NCBI RefSeq assembly: GCF_040207125.1
Contig: NZ_CP157940.1
Span: forward strand, 2,976,001 to 3,040,000
Length of the DNA stretch: 64,000 nt
Source: Lacrimispora sp. BS-2
GTDB lineage: Bacteria > Bacillota > Clostridia > Lachnospirales > Lachnospiraceae
Direction: 5' to 3'
Position numbers and translations under genes: made by a program. The notes under the pieces were generated by a model, which saw nothing but the letters and a program-made list of their open reading frames with translations, was not told the DNA's origin and ran no database searches. Of the stretch, positions 55,548 to 64,000 are shown one piece after another (the stretch's first letter is position 1; each line of letters opens with the position of its first letter).

Positions 55548-56389
55548 CCTTTCACACCTCCTGCTGTCAGTCCCGATATCATATACTTTTGAATGCAAAA
55601 GAAGACAATCAGAAGTGGAATCGAAACCAGTATCGCTGCCGCCGAAAACAGCGGCCAGCTTGTACTGTAATCATTAGACTGCAGCTGATACAGTCCGGCT
55701 GCCAATGTATAGTTGCTTTGATTCATCATAAATGTAGTGGAGAACAAATATTCATTCCATACAAAAATCAACACCATCACTGCCGTCACAATGATGGCAG
55801 GTCTTGCAAGGGGAAGCACCACCTTAAGCAATATCTGGTTCCCGCTCGCTCCATCGATCCGTGCTGCTTCTTCAATTTCCACCGGTATGGTGTCAAAATA
55901 TCCTTTCATATTCCAGATACCGAAGATACACATGCTGCCCGCATACGCAATAATCAGACCCACGTAAGAATTTAACAGATGAAAGGTCTTGAACAGACGG
56001 AATATGGCAAACATGGACAATATCTGGGGAAATGCATTTAGTATCAGTAACATCTTCAATACTCCATTCCTTCCCTTAAAACGATATCTGGAAAATGCAT
56101 AAGCAGCAGTGATGGCGGTCCCCATGGCAACCACCATCGTCCCACCGCTTAAGATAGCTGAGTTTTTGATCCATAACATAAATGGTTCATCCAGTAAAAT
56201 GGCAGAATAATTTCTAAACATCACCTCTTTTGGCCAAAACAAAAGCCCGGAACCAAGTGCGGCGTTCCCGTTGCTCAAAGAAAGGGAAACCGCATACAGA
56301 ATCGGAATCAATGCAACAATGCAGATAACGGTAAACAGTACATTTAAGGCAGTAAGTCCCACCACATGTCTTATTTTCTTTATACTCAT
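55544..56389 (-). CDS. malG: Maltodextrin ABC transporter permease (MalG type)
   Basis: 281 residues with six membrane segments and the EAA loop IEEAARIDGASGNQILLKVVLPL that contacts the ATPase. No ATPase gene is in this operon, so a shared MsmX-like ATPase encoded elsewhere is expected. ATG overlaps the malF stop by four bases. Substrate inferred from neighbours. Confidence 0.88.
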   Translation of the reverse strand: MSIKKIRHVVGLTALNVLFTVICIVALIPILYAVSLSLSNGNAALGSGLLFWPKEVMFRNYSAILLDEPFMLWIKNSAILSGGTMVVAMGTAITAAYAFSRYRFKGRNGVLKMLLILNAFPQILSMFAIFRLFKTFHLLNSYVGLIIAYAGSMCIFGIWNMKGYFDTIPVEIEEAARIDGASGNQILLKVVLPLARPAIIVTAVMVLIFVWNEYLFSTTFMMNQSNYTLAAGLYQLQSNDYSTSWPLFSAAAILVSIPLLIVFFCIQKYMISGLTAGGVKG

Positions 56390-57273
56390 GGCTCCTCCTT
56401 AATTCCCCGGTTCATAAATAATGAAAAGATAATAATAAAGCCGAAAACAACAATGGAAACTGCCGAGGAAAGTCCATAATTATTTGATACAAAGGCATTT
56501 TGATGTACGTAAGTAATAATCGTCTGAAAGGTGGATCCTGACAAAGCCCCCTTCTGCATCGTCAACAAGTATACAATATCAAATTGTTTAAATGTCGTAA
56601 ATGTTGTCATGATAATCGCGGGAACCAGCATTGGCTTTATTGCCGGAACCGTAATATACCGGTTTTGCTTCCAGAATCCAGCTCCATCAAGCTTTGCGCT
56701 TTCATAATAGCTCCTGTCTACACTCTGCAGCGCCCCGTCCATCATCATGATCATAAACGGCAGCGCCATCCAGAGATTCAATACCATACAGGAAATAAAA
56801 GCCTGGATATTGCCCGCCAGGAAATTTATTTTTCCAACTCCCATTGCCGCCAATATCTTATTAAAGAACCCGAATTCCGTATTGAACATCCCCACCCGCC
56901 ATAATAATATGGAAACATATGCAGGCATTGCCCACGGAAACATCAGCAGGGTTTTATAAACCCTGGCAAGTTTAAGCCCTTTGGCATTTAACCCAAGTGC
57001 AATGAAAAAAGCCACGCCAACCTGTATCACTATATTCAAAACAGTCCAGATAATCGTTGCCATAAGTGCGCTTAAGAACCCATAATCCACCTTCAGCAAA
57101 GCCCGCCTGAAATTCTCCAGCCCGATCAGATGGTAGTTATCCCAATGGTACATATTCATGTTGGTCAGCGATATGTATCCTGTATACAGGATTGGAAAAA
57201 TCACAATCACCCCCACTAAAACCAACCCTGGCAGGATGTACAGCCATGGGAGAAATTTATGTCTGCTCTTCAT
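56386..57273 (-). CDS. malF: Maltodextrin ABC transporter permease (MalF type)
   Basis: 295 residues, six membrane segments, EAA-type loop YYESAKLDGAGFWKQNRYITVP. Lacks the large periplasmic loop of E. coli MalF, as in other Gram-positives. GAGGGAG before the ATG. Between the binding-protein gene and malG. Confidence 0.88.
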   Translation of the reverse strand: MKSRHKFLPWLYILPGLVLVGVIVIFPILYTGYISLTNMNMYHWDNYHLIGLENFRRALLKVDYGFLSALMATIIWTVLNIVIQVGVAFFIALGLNAKGLKLARVYKTLLMFPWAMPAYVSILLWRVGMFNTEFGFFNKILAAMGVGKINFLAGNIQAFISCMVLNLWMALPFMIMMMDGALQSVDRSYYESAKLDGAGFWKQNRYITVPAIKPMLVPAIIMTTFTTFKQFDIVYLLTMQKGALSGSTFQTIITYVHQNAFVSNNYGLSSAVSIVVFGFIIIFSLFMNRGIKEEP

Positions 57274-57298
57274 TCTTTGTTCTCCCTCTCTCCATATA

Positions 57299-58549
57299 TT
57301 ACTTCATATTCGCAATTGCTGCTTCCGCTTCTTTCTGATACTGCCCTGCAGAAGAATCCAAATCTTTATCCGATTTGTTTACCGCTGCCAGCAAGGCTTC
57401 TGCCGGTCCCCACATAACACTCATCTCCGGAATGTTGGGCATGGGCTCTGCTGTTTCTGCTGTTCGTTTCATGGCCACAATCATTTCATCCTCAGTAACG
57501 GTCTCTGTTTCATACGATTTTTGATTTGCTGGTGTACAGCCTGCCTTTTCTGCAAGTGCAACTCCCACCTTCGGATCTGACAAAGCTGTAAGCACCTTGC
57601 CTACGGCATCCTTTTTCTTTTCAGCCGCATGTTTTAAGACACCGATTCCCTGAACACCAGAATACGGTGCCAGTTCCTTTCCATTTGGCAATGTGAAGTC
57701 TGACAGGGACTTGATGCCCAGTTCGATTCCCGCATCTCTGATACCGGATACCAGCCATGGCCCGCCGATAATGGCTGCCGCCTTTCCTTCGTTGAACAAT
57801 GTGGTTACTGTGTTATAATCCCCATCTGCCTGAAGCTTGGCGAACTTCTTATTATATTGGATTCCTTCCATGGTTTTTTCATTATTCAGTCCTGGATTTG
57901 CATCTTTATCAATAATGTATCCACCAAATCCATTGATAAACGGAGCTACATTATATGCCGTTGAATGCTGGTTCACAAGTGCATAGGTACCTGCTGCAGT
58001 ATCGGTATGTTCCAGCATATAGGCATATAAATCTTCAGTTGTAGAAGGAACCTCTCCTTCCCACAGATCTTTGTTATACATAAATAGCAGTGTTTCAAAA
58101 TAAACCGGCAGCAAATACTGTTCCTTATTATATTTTCCTGCCTCTTTCGTCATTGGAAGCATATCCTCATACACGCTTTCATCAACTAAATCTGTAATCG
58201 GCGAGAGCACCCCCATCTCTACAAACATTCCCAGAGAATCATGTGCGTACATATAAAGATCCGGGCCGTCTTTCTCATCGTTCCCATATAATTTTATCTG
58301 ATCTGTCAGCCCGCTCCTCTTTTCAAATTTTACGGTAATACCATCGTCCCTAAGGGATTCATTTACTTGTTCCTCAATCACGTTCATAATTGCCGCATTC
58401 CCATCATGCCAGATGCTGATTTCCTCTTTACCCGAAGAATTCCCATAATCAATGCTGCTGTCAGAACCTGCTTCTTTTACCGGCCCACAGCCGGCAAACA
58501 AGGTTGAAACCATTACCATACTAAGGACCACTGCGATTTTTCTTTTCAT
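57299..58549 (-). CDS. malE: Maltodextrin/cyclodextrin-binding lipoprotein
   Basis: 416 residues. Lipoprotein signal with lipobox LFAGC (VVLSMVMVSTLFAGC), then an extracellular solute-binding fold (EEISIWHDGN, AAIIGGPWLVSGIRDAGI, ALSDPKVGVALAEKAG) of the MalE class. First gene of the operon; GGAGGAGG before the ATG. A perfect operator-like palindrome lies 131 nt upstream. Confidence 0.9.
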   Translation of the reverse strand: MKRKIAVVLSMVMVSTLFAGCGPVKEAGSDSSIDYGNSSGKEEISIWHDGNAAIMNVIEEQVNESLRDDGITVKFEKRSGLTDQIKLYGNDEKDGPDLYMYAHDSLGMFVEMGVLSPITDLVDESVYEDMLPMTKEAGKYNKEQYLLPVYFETLLFMYNKDLWEGEVPSTTEDLYAYMLEHTDTAAGTYALVNQHSTAYNVAPFINGFGGYIIDKDANPGLNNEKTMEGIQYNKKFAKLQADGDYNTVTTLFNEGKAAAIIGGPWLVSGIRDAGIELGIKSLSDFTLPNGKELAPYSGVQGIGVLKHAAEKKKDAVGKVLTALSDPKVGVALAEKAGCTPANQKSYETETVTEDEMIVAMKRTAETAEPMPNIPEMSVMWGPAEALLAAVNKSDKDLDSSAGQYQKEAEAAIANMK

Positions 58550-58712
58550 GCAACCTCCTCCATTCCTTAAATAAACTTTTCCTTTTTCATATTTTTACCA
58601 AATAGATGCCTTGGGTAATTTTTATCATATACTGCTGATAAATTCAAGAAATACGGTATATCTCTCCTGGTAAAAGTGAGAAAACGTTTTCCTTATAAAC
58701 TTCTCCCGGATG
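58550..58712 (-). promoter_or_regulatory. Control region of the malE operon
   Basis: Contains the operator palindrome at 58680-58691 and a weak promoter candidate (TTGAAT with a TATGAT or TAAAAA box nearby, 58595-58650). The exact promoter is unclear. Confidence 0.4.
58680..58691. promoter_or_regulatory. LacI/CcpA-type operator
   Basis: GAAAACGTTTTC, a perfect 12-bp palindrome with the CG centre of LacI-family sites. The local LacI regulator or CcpA could bind it. Confidence 0.65.
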
Positions 58713-58758
58713 CAAAAAAAGAGCCGAAGCCTTTAAATAGAAAAGGCTTGGCTCTTAG
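58713..58758 (-). terminator. Intrinsic terminator of the nucleoside operon
   Basis: Minus strand AAGAGCCAAGCCTTTT pairs with AAAGGCTTCGGCTCTT, followed by TTTTTTT. About 70 nt after the cdd stop. Confidence 0.9.
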
Positions 58759-58826
58759 TTTTAATGATTCAAGGATAAAAAATAACTCTTATCAGGATCC
58801 TTGGCAATCCCATAAATGCGGTGATT

Positions 58827-59291
58827 TTATAGATTTTTCGGTCCGAATCCCATGGGCAGCAGCTCCTTCAGATAAAATATCTTATACTCTTCTCTGCCGG
58901 ACGCTAATATAATCCGAAATGTTTCCGGATCGCAAAACTCCATCATCACCTGACGGCAGACACCGCAGGGAGCCGTAAGCCCTGTAGGGATCCCCTCTTT
59001 TCCTCCAACGATGCAAATTGCTCTAAATTCCTTTTCGCCTTGGCTGACTGCCTTAAAAAATGCCGTTCGTTCCGCGCAGTTACTGGGAGTATAGGCTGCA
59101 TTTTCGATGTTGCAGCCCTGATATAAAGTGCCGTCAACAGATAATAATGCCGCTCCCACCTTAAATCCTGAATATGGAGTATATGCCCTGCCCATAGCCT
59201 CAAATGCCTGATCGATCATTTTCTTTACAGGAAGCTCTGTTCCGGCCAAATTCCCGCTCCGCCCAGCACTTTTCATGGTTTCTTCTTTCAT
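58827..59291 (-). CDS. cdd: Cytidine deaminase
   Basis: About 154 residues from the ATG at 59291; GTG at 59312 and ATG five codons later are alternatives, none with a strong site. Converts cytidine to uridine. Zinc motif: NCAERTAFF (Cys-Ala-Glu) and PCGVCRQVM; substrate region YTPYSGFKVGAAL, GCNIENAAYTPSNC. The N-terminal extension of about 20 residues is unusual for tetrameric Cdd. Last gene of the cluster. Confidence 0.93.
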   Translation of the reverse strand: MKEETMKSAGRSGNLAGTELPVKKMIDQAFEAMGRAYTPYSGFKVGAALLSVDGTLYQGCNIENAAYTPSNCAERTAFFKAVSQGEKEFRAICIVGGKEGIPTGLTAPCGVCRQVMMEFCDPETFRIILASGREEYKIFYLKELLPMGFGPKNL

Positions 59292-59347
59292 TTCCAACCT
59301 ACTGGCCACCACCCTCTCCTAAAACCGGAGCCATATTTTTCTGCAAT

Positions 59348-60055
59348 CTACAATTCCAGGGCGATTTCTATCATTTTTCCAAATCCAAGCTGCCTCTTCT
59401 CTGCGCTCAGTTTCTCCTCTCCAAAAACAAGATCGGAAATCGTCAGCATGCAGAGAGCCTTTTTACCGGCCGCAGCCGCATTCATATATAAAGCCGCTGT
59501 TTCCATTTCAACGGCCAGAACTCCCATATTGCGCCACTTGTCATTCACTCCGCTGTCAGCATTATAGAAAATATCACTGGAAAGCACATTGCCCACAACC
59601 GCTTTCGTTCCCTGCTTTCCGGCCGCTTCTGCCGCTCTAGCCAGGAGCTCATAATCAGCAATAGGCGCAAATGTACCCGGAAGTCCATATTGGTAAGCAT
59701 AATTGGAATCCGTGCAGGCCCCCATGGCGATCACCACATCCATAAGCTCTACTTTATCCTGAAGGGAACCGGCGGAACCGATGCGGATAATCTGGTCCAC
59801 ATCATAAAAATTGTACAGCTCATAGGAATAAATTCCCATGGACGGCATTCCCATTCCGCCTCCCATAACGGAAATTTCCTTCCCCTTATAGGTTCCGGTA
59901 AATCCAAGCATGTTCCGGACCGACGTTACCTGAACCGGATTTTCCAGATACGTTTCCGCAATATACTTTGCCCGTAAGGGATCCCCCGGCATTAAAACTG
60001 TTTTTGCTATTTCACCTTTTTTTGCCCCATTATGGGGAGTTGGTGTTATCTCCAT
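59348..60055 (-). CDS. deoD: Purine nucleoside phosphorylase, DeoD type
   Basis: 235 residues. Phosphorolysis of purine (deoxy)nucleosides. Seen: ITPTPHNGAKKGEIAKTVLMPGDPLRAKYIA, MGGGMGMPSMGIYSYEL, IIRIGSAGSLQ, and VEMETAALYMNAA; the Asp in TISDLVFGEE is the family's catalytic acid. 16 nt after the uridine phosphorylase gene. Confidence 0.95.
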   Translation of the reverse strand: MEITPTPHNGAKKGEIAKTVLMPGDPLRAKYIAETYLENPVQVTSVRNMLGFTGTYKGKEISVMGGGMGMPSMGIYSYELYNFYDVDQIIRIGSAGSLQDKVELMDVVIAMGACTDSNYAYQYGLPGTFAPIADYELLARAAEAAGKQGTKAVVGNVLSSDIFYNADSGVNDKWRNMGVLAVEMETAALYMNAAAAGKKALCMLTISDLVFGEEKLSAEKRQLGFGKMIEIALEL

Positions 60056-60071
60056 TTGATCTCCTCCTCTT

Positions 60072-60848
60072 TTATGATTCTTCCTGACGTATCATTAGCC
60101 GAATGGCTTCTACGGCTGTTCGTATGGCCCCATCCGTATCATGGACGATCGGATTTTCAAGACCAAGTCTTGCCCGTTCCTGGTTCGCTAATACAAGGAA
60201 TATAGAACCGACCCTCACCTTAAGCGCACTGGCTGCAACAAACAGAGCCGCGGACTCCATCTCCGAAGCCTTGCAGCCCAGCTTCATCCAGGCTTCCCAT
60301 TTGTTTAACAGTTCATGGGATACTGGCTTTGTTTCCGGAGAATGCTGCCCATAAAAGGAATCCTTACACTGGACAACTCCTACATGACAGGTCTTATTAA
60401 GGGCCTTTGCCGCAGCCGCCAGGGCTCCTGTTACTTCAAAATCCGGGACTGCCGGAAACTCAATGGGCGCATACTCCCGGCTGGTTCCTTCCATGCGGAT
60501 GGCTCCGTTCGCAATGACTAAATCCCCGCTTTTTACCTCCACATCCATTCCGCCGCAGGTACCGACGCGGATGAAAGTATCTGCTCCGGACATCACCAGT
60601 TCCTCCAGGGCAATGGCCGCCGAAGGACCGCCGATCCCCGTAGATGTGACGCTGACTGACTTACCGTCTAACGTACCGGTATAGGTCACGTACTCCCTGC
60701 TGTCTGCGATCAGTCTGGGATTGTCAAAATACTTTGCAATAAGAGCACAGCGCTTGGGGTCTCCGGGCAAAATGACATATCTGCCCACATCCCCTTTCCC
60801 AACCTGGATATGATACTGTTTTCCTTCTGTTTCTGAATAATTTGTCAT
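60072..60848 (-). CDS. udp: Uridine phosphorylase
   Basis: 258 residues. [62 protein letters not shown]: nucleoside phosphorylase family I, uridine branch ([13 protein letters not shown] in the pyrimidine-recognition region). Produces uracil and ribose-1-phosphate. AGGGTGGA before the ATG. Confidence 0.9.
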   Translation of the reverse strand: MTNYSETEGKQYHIQVGKGDVGRYVILPGDPKRCALIAKYFDNPRLIADSREYVTYTGTLDGKSVSVTSTGIGGPSAAIALEELVMSGADTFIRVGTCGGMDVEVKSGDLVIANGAIRMEGTSREYAPIEFPAVPDFEVTGALAAAAKALNKTCHVGVVQCKDSFYGQHSPETKPVSHELLNKWEAWMKLGCKASEMESAALFVAASALKVRVGSIFLVLANQERARLGLENPIVHDTDGAIRTAVEAIRLMIRQEES

Positions 60849-60865
60849 ACTTAATCCACCCTTCT

Positions 60866-61585
60866 CTATATCTCATTCTCATCGATTTTTTCTGCAACCA
60901 CGGCCTTAATCCGCCGGTACTGCTCTTCATCGATAATAATGGTCCTTCCTTCCCTGGAAATGTACCCTTTTTCCTCCATCTGGCTGACGCACCGGTTCAC
61001 GGTCTTTATGCAAAGACCGGTACTGTTTGATAAGTCTTTTCTTGCAAGCTGTATGCGGCAGGTCCCACGGTGGGATGATTTCCGGTATATCTCCATAAAG
61101 AGCAGGAACAGCCTGTCGCTTCCCTGCAAAAACAAAAACAGACGTTCCTTCCTGACCTGCTCTAAAAGATAGACCCCCATGGCCTTTACTTGTTCTAAAA
61201 CCGCATGGATATCCGAAAGCATCCAGCGGCTGAACTGATCCTTGGATACACAGAGGAACCGGCAGTCCGTTTCTGTCACCAGAGTGGTCCGGTATAAGTC
61301 AAAGCCCATGAGAAATTCCATGGCTCCAAACACCTCCACCGGATAGAATCTGGTATAGTCGTAGGCGATTTCCTGAACCCGGTAATCCGTAGCCTTTACG
61401 ACACCTTCCACCAGAATATATATGGTGTCCACGTTTTCATTTTCGTGAATAAAGGTGGTGCCCTTTTTTAGGTTTACTATCTTAAAGGCTTCCAGGAGCC
61501 ATTTAGGCGCATTGGCCAGATAATTATTTAAGTATTCCCGCGGCTCACTGTGAAGTTCATTGATTAAAGACATGGCATCGTTCAC
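60866..61585 (-). CDS. Crp/Fnr-family transcriptional regulator
   Basis: 239 residues from a GTG at 61585 with AAAAGGAG upstream. N-terminal cyclic-nucleotide-binding-like barrel ([27 protein letters not shown]), long central helix, C-terminal HTH_Crp ([30 protein letters not shown]). No Cys cluster, so not an Fnr oxygen sensor. Lies between the importer and the phosphorylase genes; a role in nucleoside-gene control is inferred from this place. TATGAT at 61622-61627 may be its -10 box, without a good -35. Confidence 0.87.
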   Translation of the reverse strand: MNDAMSLINELHSEPREYLNNYLANAPKWLLEAFKIVNLKKGTTFIHENENVDTIYILVEGVVKATDYRVQEIAYDYTRFYPVEVFGAMEFLMGFDLYRTTLVTETDCRFLCVSKDQFSRWMLSDIHAVLEQVKAMGVYLLEQVRKERLFLFLQGSDRLFLLFMEIYRKSSHRGTCRIQLARKDLSNSTGLCIKTVNRCVSQMEEKGYISREGRTIIIDEEQYRRIKAVVAEKIDENEI

Positions 61586-61671
61586 GATCTTGCTCCTTTT
61601 CCTTTCTTTCTCTTTGATTTCATCATACCATATTTATGATCCGCCGGGAATCATTACTTGTCTCTAAACGC

Positions 61672-62589
61672 TTACCTTGCATCCTTTTCGTATGGCTGCC
61701 CGCTGGCTTTCGGCGCAGAGGATTTGCCCACAAACAGAATCAGGATCATAATCGTAATAAGATACGGAAGCATAGCCAGAATGGAGGAAGGAACTACAAA
61801 TCTTCCCCCTCCCAGGGTAACGGTAAGGGCCTGGGCCGCTCCGAATAACAGGCAGGCGCCATAAGCTCCGTGAGGAGTCCATTTTCCAAAAATCACTGCC
61901 GCCAGTGCAATAAATCCCTGCCCGCTGATGGCGGTGGGCGTAAACTGGGGGATAATGGCCAGGGTCATGGACGCACCGCCCAGCCCGGCTAAAATGCCGG
62001 AAACCAGCACACAGATATACCTGATTTTATAAACGTTAAGTCCCATGGTATCTGCTGCCGCCGGATGCTCTCCCACTGCCCTGATATGAAGTCCCCACTT
62101 TGTTTTATAAAGAAAGAACCAGATAAAAACAGCCAGTACAAACGCGATTACAACCGTCACATCCACATTTAAATTCTGAAACGCCTTTGAGTTTAAACTT
62201 CCAAATACCTTTGGTATCTTATGAGGCACCGGCAGGGACATGGTGGCGCCGTCAAAAAGCAGGCGGCAGACAAACAGAGCCACGCCGGGGCCGATCAAAT
62301 TGATGGCAATGCCGGAAATCGTCTGGTCCGCCTTGCATGTAATTGACGCAAAGGCATGAAGAAGTGCAATAACGCCTCCTGCCAGACCGGCCGCAAAAAA
62401 TCCTGCCCAGGCACTTCCTGAATAATAGCCCACAGTAGCCCCTGTAACCGCTCCGATGGTCATCATTCCTTCAATACCAATGTTGGTAACGCCGGACCGC
62501 TCCGACACCACTCCACCCAATGCTGCAAATACCAAAGGAGTGGAATACATAAGTGTAATGCCCACAAATAGCATCAGACTGTTAAGCAT
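61672..62589 (-). CDS. nupQ: Nucleoside ABC transporter permease (NupQ type)
   Basis: 305 residues, eight to ten membrane segments, BPD_transp_2 family (VFAALGGVVSERSGVTNIGIEGMM, VGEHPAAADTMGLNVYKIRY). Known homologues import guanosine and other nucleosides. Overlaps the preceding permease by eight bases. Ends about 85 nt before the Crp-family gene. Confidence 0.88.
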   Translation of the reverse strand: MLNSLMLFVGITLMYSTPLVFAALGGVVSERSGVTNIGIEGMMTIGAVTGATVGYYSGSAWAGFFAAGLAGGVIALLHAFASITCKADQTISGIAINLIGPGVALFVCRLLFDGATMSLPVPHKIPKVFGSLNSKAFQNLNVDVTVVIAFVLAVFIWFFLYKTKWGLHIRAVGEHPAAADTMGLNVYKIRYICVLVSGILAGLGGASMTLAIIPQFTPTAISGQGFIALAAVIFGKWTPHGAYGACLLFGAAQALTVTLGGGRFVVPSSILAMLPYLITIMILILFVGKSSAPKASGQPYEKDAR

Positions 62590-63706
62590 GTTTCTTACCT
62601 CCCTTCGAAAAACGGTCCACCAGCGGCGGAATGATACGGGTCAGCGCCACAAAAAATACGATGACACCAATAACGATGTTGATAATTTCTGACGGGGCTC
62701 CCACCTCGTACTGCAAAGACTGGCCGCCATAAATCAAACCGCCAAAGAGCAGTCCCGCAAAAATACAGCCGATTGGTGAACTTGCCGCAATCAGACAAAC
62801 GGATAATCCGTTAAAGCCCGTGTTTTCAAAGGCTGCCAGTGTGGCAATCCCGTGAGGAGAATTTCCGGTAATATAAAGAGATGCAGCCAGCCCGCAGATA
62901 GCTCCGGAAATAAGCATGGAGTGCAGGATATTTCGGTTTACATAAATCCCGGAAAATTCCGCTGCGCTCTTGTTGAAGCCTACCGCTCTCAGTTCAAATC
63001 CCTTAGCGGTTTTATATAGAAGGAACCAGATAAACACAGCCAGAATGACTGCAATAATAATTCCCACGTTTACATCTGTTTTCAGAATGGTGCTGCGCAG
63101 AAATTCGTTCTGTGCAAGGGCCGCCTTCCCTGCCTCCGTTGTCTTGTAATTTCCCAGAATCATCGTATAGCCGGAACGGTTGATGGGGTAGGTCCCAATG
63201 GTATCCGGCTTATGGAACCGGTTTAAGGTGCATATATAATTGGAAAAGTAAAGCGCGATCCAGTTCAGCATAATGCTGGTAAGAACCTCATGGATGCCGA
63301 ACTTCGCCTTTAAGAAACCTGCAACTCCGCCATACACTGCCCCGGCTGCCACACCTGCAAGGACAACGAGAGGAACCTGGATCACCGGAGGAAAATCAAA
63401 CAGAATACCGACCACAGTAGATGCCACACACCCCATAATAAACTGGCCTTCTGCTCCAATGTTGAAAAGTCCGGTCTTAAATGCAAATGCAACGCCGATT
63501 CCCGTGAGAATAATAGGCGTACTTTTGATAATTACATTGGAAATGTGTTTCGGACTGGAAAAGACTCCGTCAAATAAAACGGCTAGTGAATGAACGGGCG
63601 GATATCCCGCCGCCGCGAGTATGATCCCCGCTACGATAAATCCAAAGAAAACAGCGATCAAAGTCATTGTTAATGGTTTTTTTAATATCTTTATCACTTT
63701 ATCCAT
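62582..63706 (-). CDS. nupP: Nucleoside ABC transporter permease (NupP type)
   Basis: 374 residues with about ten membrane segments; TGLFNIGAEGQFIMGCVASTVVG and KAKFGIHEVLTSIMLNWIALYFSNYI are family landmarks, and KGFELRAVGFNKSAAEFSGI is the coupling loop. Overlaps the ATPase gene by eight bases. Confidence 0.88.
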   Translation of the reverse strand: MDKVIKILKKPLTMTLIAVFFGFIVAGIILAAAGYPPVHSLAVLFDGVFSSPKHISNVIIKSTPIILTGIGVAFAFKTGLFNIGAEGQFIMGCVASTVVGILFDFPPVIQVPLVVLAGVAAGAVYGGVAGFLKAKFGIHEVLTSIMLNWIALYFSNYICTLNRFHKPDTIGTYPINRSGYTMILGNYKTTEAGKAALAQNEFLRSTILKTDVNVGIIIAVILAVFIWFLLYKTAKGFELRAVGFNKSAAEFSGIYVNRNILHSMLISGAICGLAASLYITGNSPHGIATLAAFENTGFNGLSVCLIAASSPIGCIFAGLLFGGLIYGGQSLQYEVGAPSEIINIVIGVIVFFVALTRIIPPLVDRFSKGGKKHA

Positions 63707-64000
63707 GATTCTTTCCTCCTGCCATTAACAGACCGATGGTATTTTCATCTACGGTTCCCTGTTGAAACGTATCTTGAATTTTTCCGTCGTAAATCACCGC
63801 TATGGTATCAGAAACATTCATAACCTCGTCCAGTTCAAAAGAGATTAAAAGCACAGCTTTTCCTTTATCCCTTTCACGGATCAGGGTCTTATGCACGGTT
63901 TCAATGGCTCCTACGTCAAGTCCTCTTGTGGGCTGTACCGCAATCAGTATATCCGGATTCATGGCGACTTCACGTCCGATAATAACCTTTTGCTGATTTC
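63699..64000 (-). CDS. nupO: Nucleoside ABC transporter ATPase, C-terminal part (cut by window edge)
   Basis: The visible 100 codons carry NQQKVIIGREVAMNP, the signature region of the second ATPase domain in sugar/nucleoside-type double ATPases, then QPTRGLDVGAIE (Walker B region) and LISFELDEVMNVSDTIAVIYDG. Two bases short of the edge the frame stays open. First visible gene of the importer; the N-terminal domain lies outside. Confidence 0.87.
   Translation of the reverse strand, partial: NQQKVIIGREVAMNPDILIAVQPTRGLDVGAIETVHKTLIRERDKGKAVLLISFELDEVMNVSDTIAVIYDGKIQDTFQQGTVDENTIGLLMAGGKNHG

Noticed and set aside
1..64000. tRNA or rRNA genes
   Set aside because: No tRNA-like cloverleaf or rRNA sequence was noticed in reading; a tRNAscan run would confirm.

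Overview
This window looks like a chromosomal segment of a low-GC, spore-former-type Firmicute of the family Lachnospiraceae, probably near Lacrimispora / Clostridium saccharolyticum. That placement is inferred from gene order (rpoA-rplQ-ecfA1-ecfA2-ecfT-truA-rplM-rpsI), zinc-type S14, L36 and adenylate kinase, a small KOW protein between map and infA, and protein character. No rRNA or tRNA gene was seen, so the species is not fixed.

Layout. 1-5.6 kb: a cut-off C39-like protein, an XRE-methyltransferase fusion, a MarR regulator with a cyclase-family hydrolase, and the tdh-kbl threonine-degradation operon. 5.9-30.5 kb, minus strand: the S10-spc-alpha ribosomal super-operon from rpsJ to rplQ, including secY, adk, map, infA and rpoA, followed after a two-gene interruption by the ECF transporter module, truA, rplM and rpsI. 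The interruption (10.8-13.1 kb) holds two paralogous secreted proteins with aromatic (YG/GW-type) cell-wall-binding repeats. A third such protein lies just upstream of the S10 promoter (30.6-31.9 kb), next to a tiny Cys/Asn/Trp-rich protein. 32.6-36.5 kb: a SAM methyltransferase, a membrane acyltransferase and a secreted subtilisin-like protease. 36.5-40.8 kb: a MurNAc (cell-wall sugar) recycling operon murR-murQ-PTS-mupG. 41.1-42.8 kb: a secreted glycosidase-like protein. 43.0-48.3 kb: TetR regulator, two half-ABC transporters and a decayed MATE gene. 48.4-50.3 kb: an LTA-synthase-like sulfatase-fold membrane protein. 50.5-58.5 kb: a starch/maltodextrin system (secreted CBM20 amylase, LacI regulator, binding protein, two permeases, cytoplasmic GH13). 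58.8-64.0 kb: a nucleoside salvage cluster (ABC importer, Crp-type regulator, uridine phosphorylase, purine nucleoside phosphorylase, cytidine deaminase).

How it works together. The maltodextrin genes form a complete path from outside polymer to intracellular sugar. The mur operon imports and cleaves peptidoglycan sugars. The nucleoside cluster imports and splits nucleosides. The ribosomal block shows strong sigma-A promoters at rpsJ, rpmJ and rplM, and structured leaders at these and between rpsJ and rplC.

The most unusual signal is a family of about 140-nt structured repeats present three times: minus strand after rplQ (13231-13365), plus strand as the 5' leader of the subtilase (34746-34890), and plus strand overlapping the subtilase stop codon (36241-36385). 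Head, loop and a small hairpin are nearly identical between copies. The long stems differ in sequence yet remain base-paired in each copy, which points to selection on (or generation through) nucleic-acid structure. I do not recognise this family by name.
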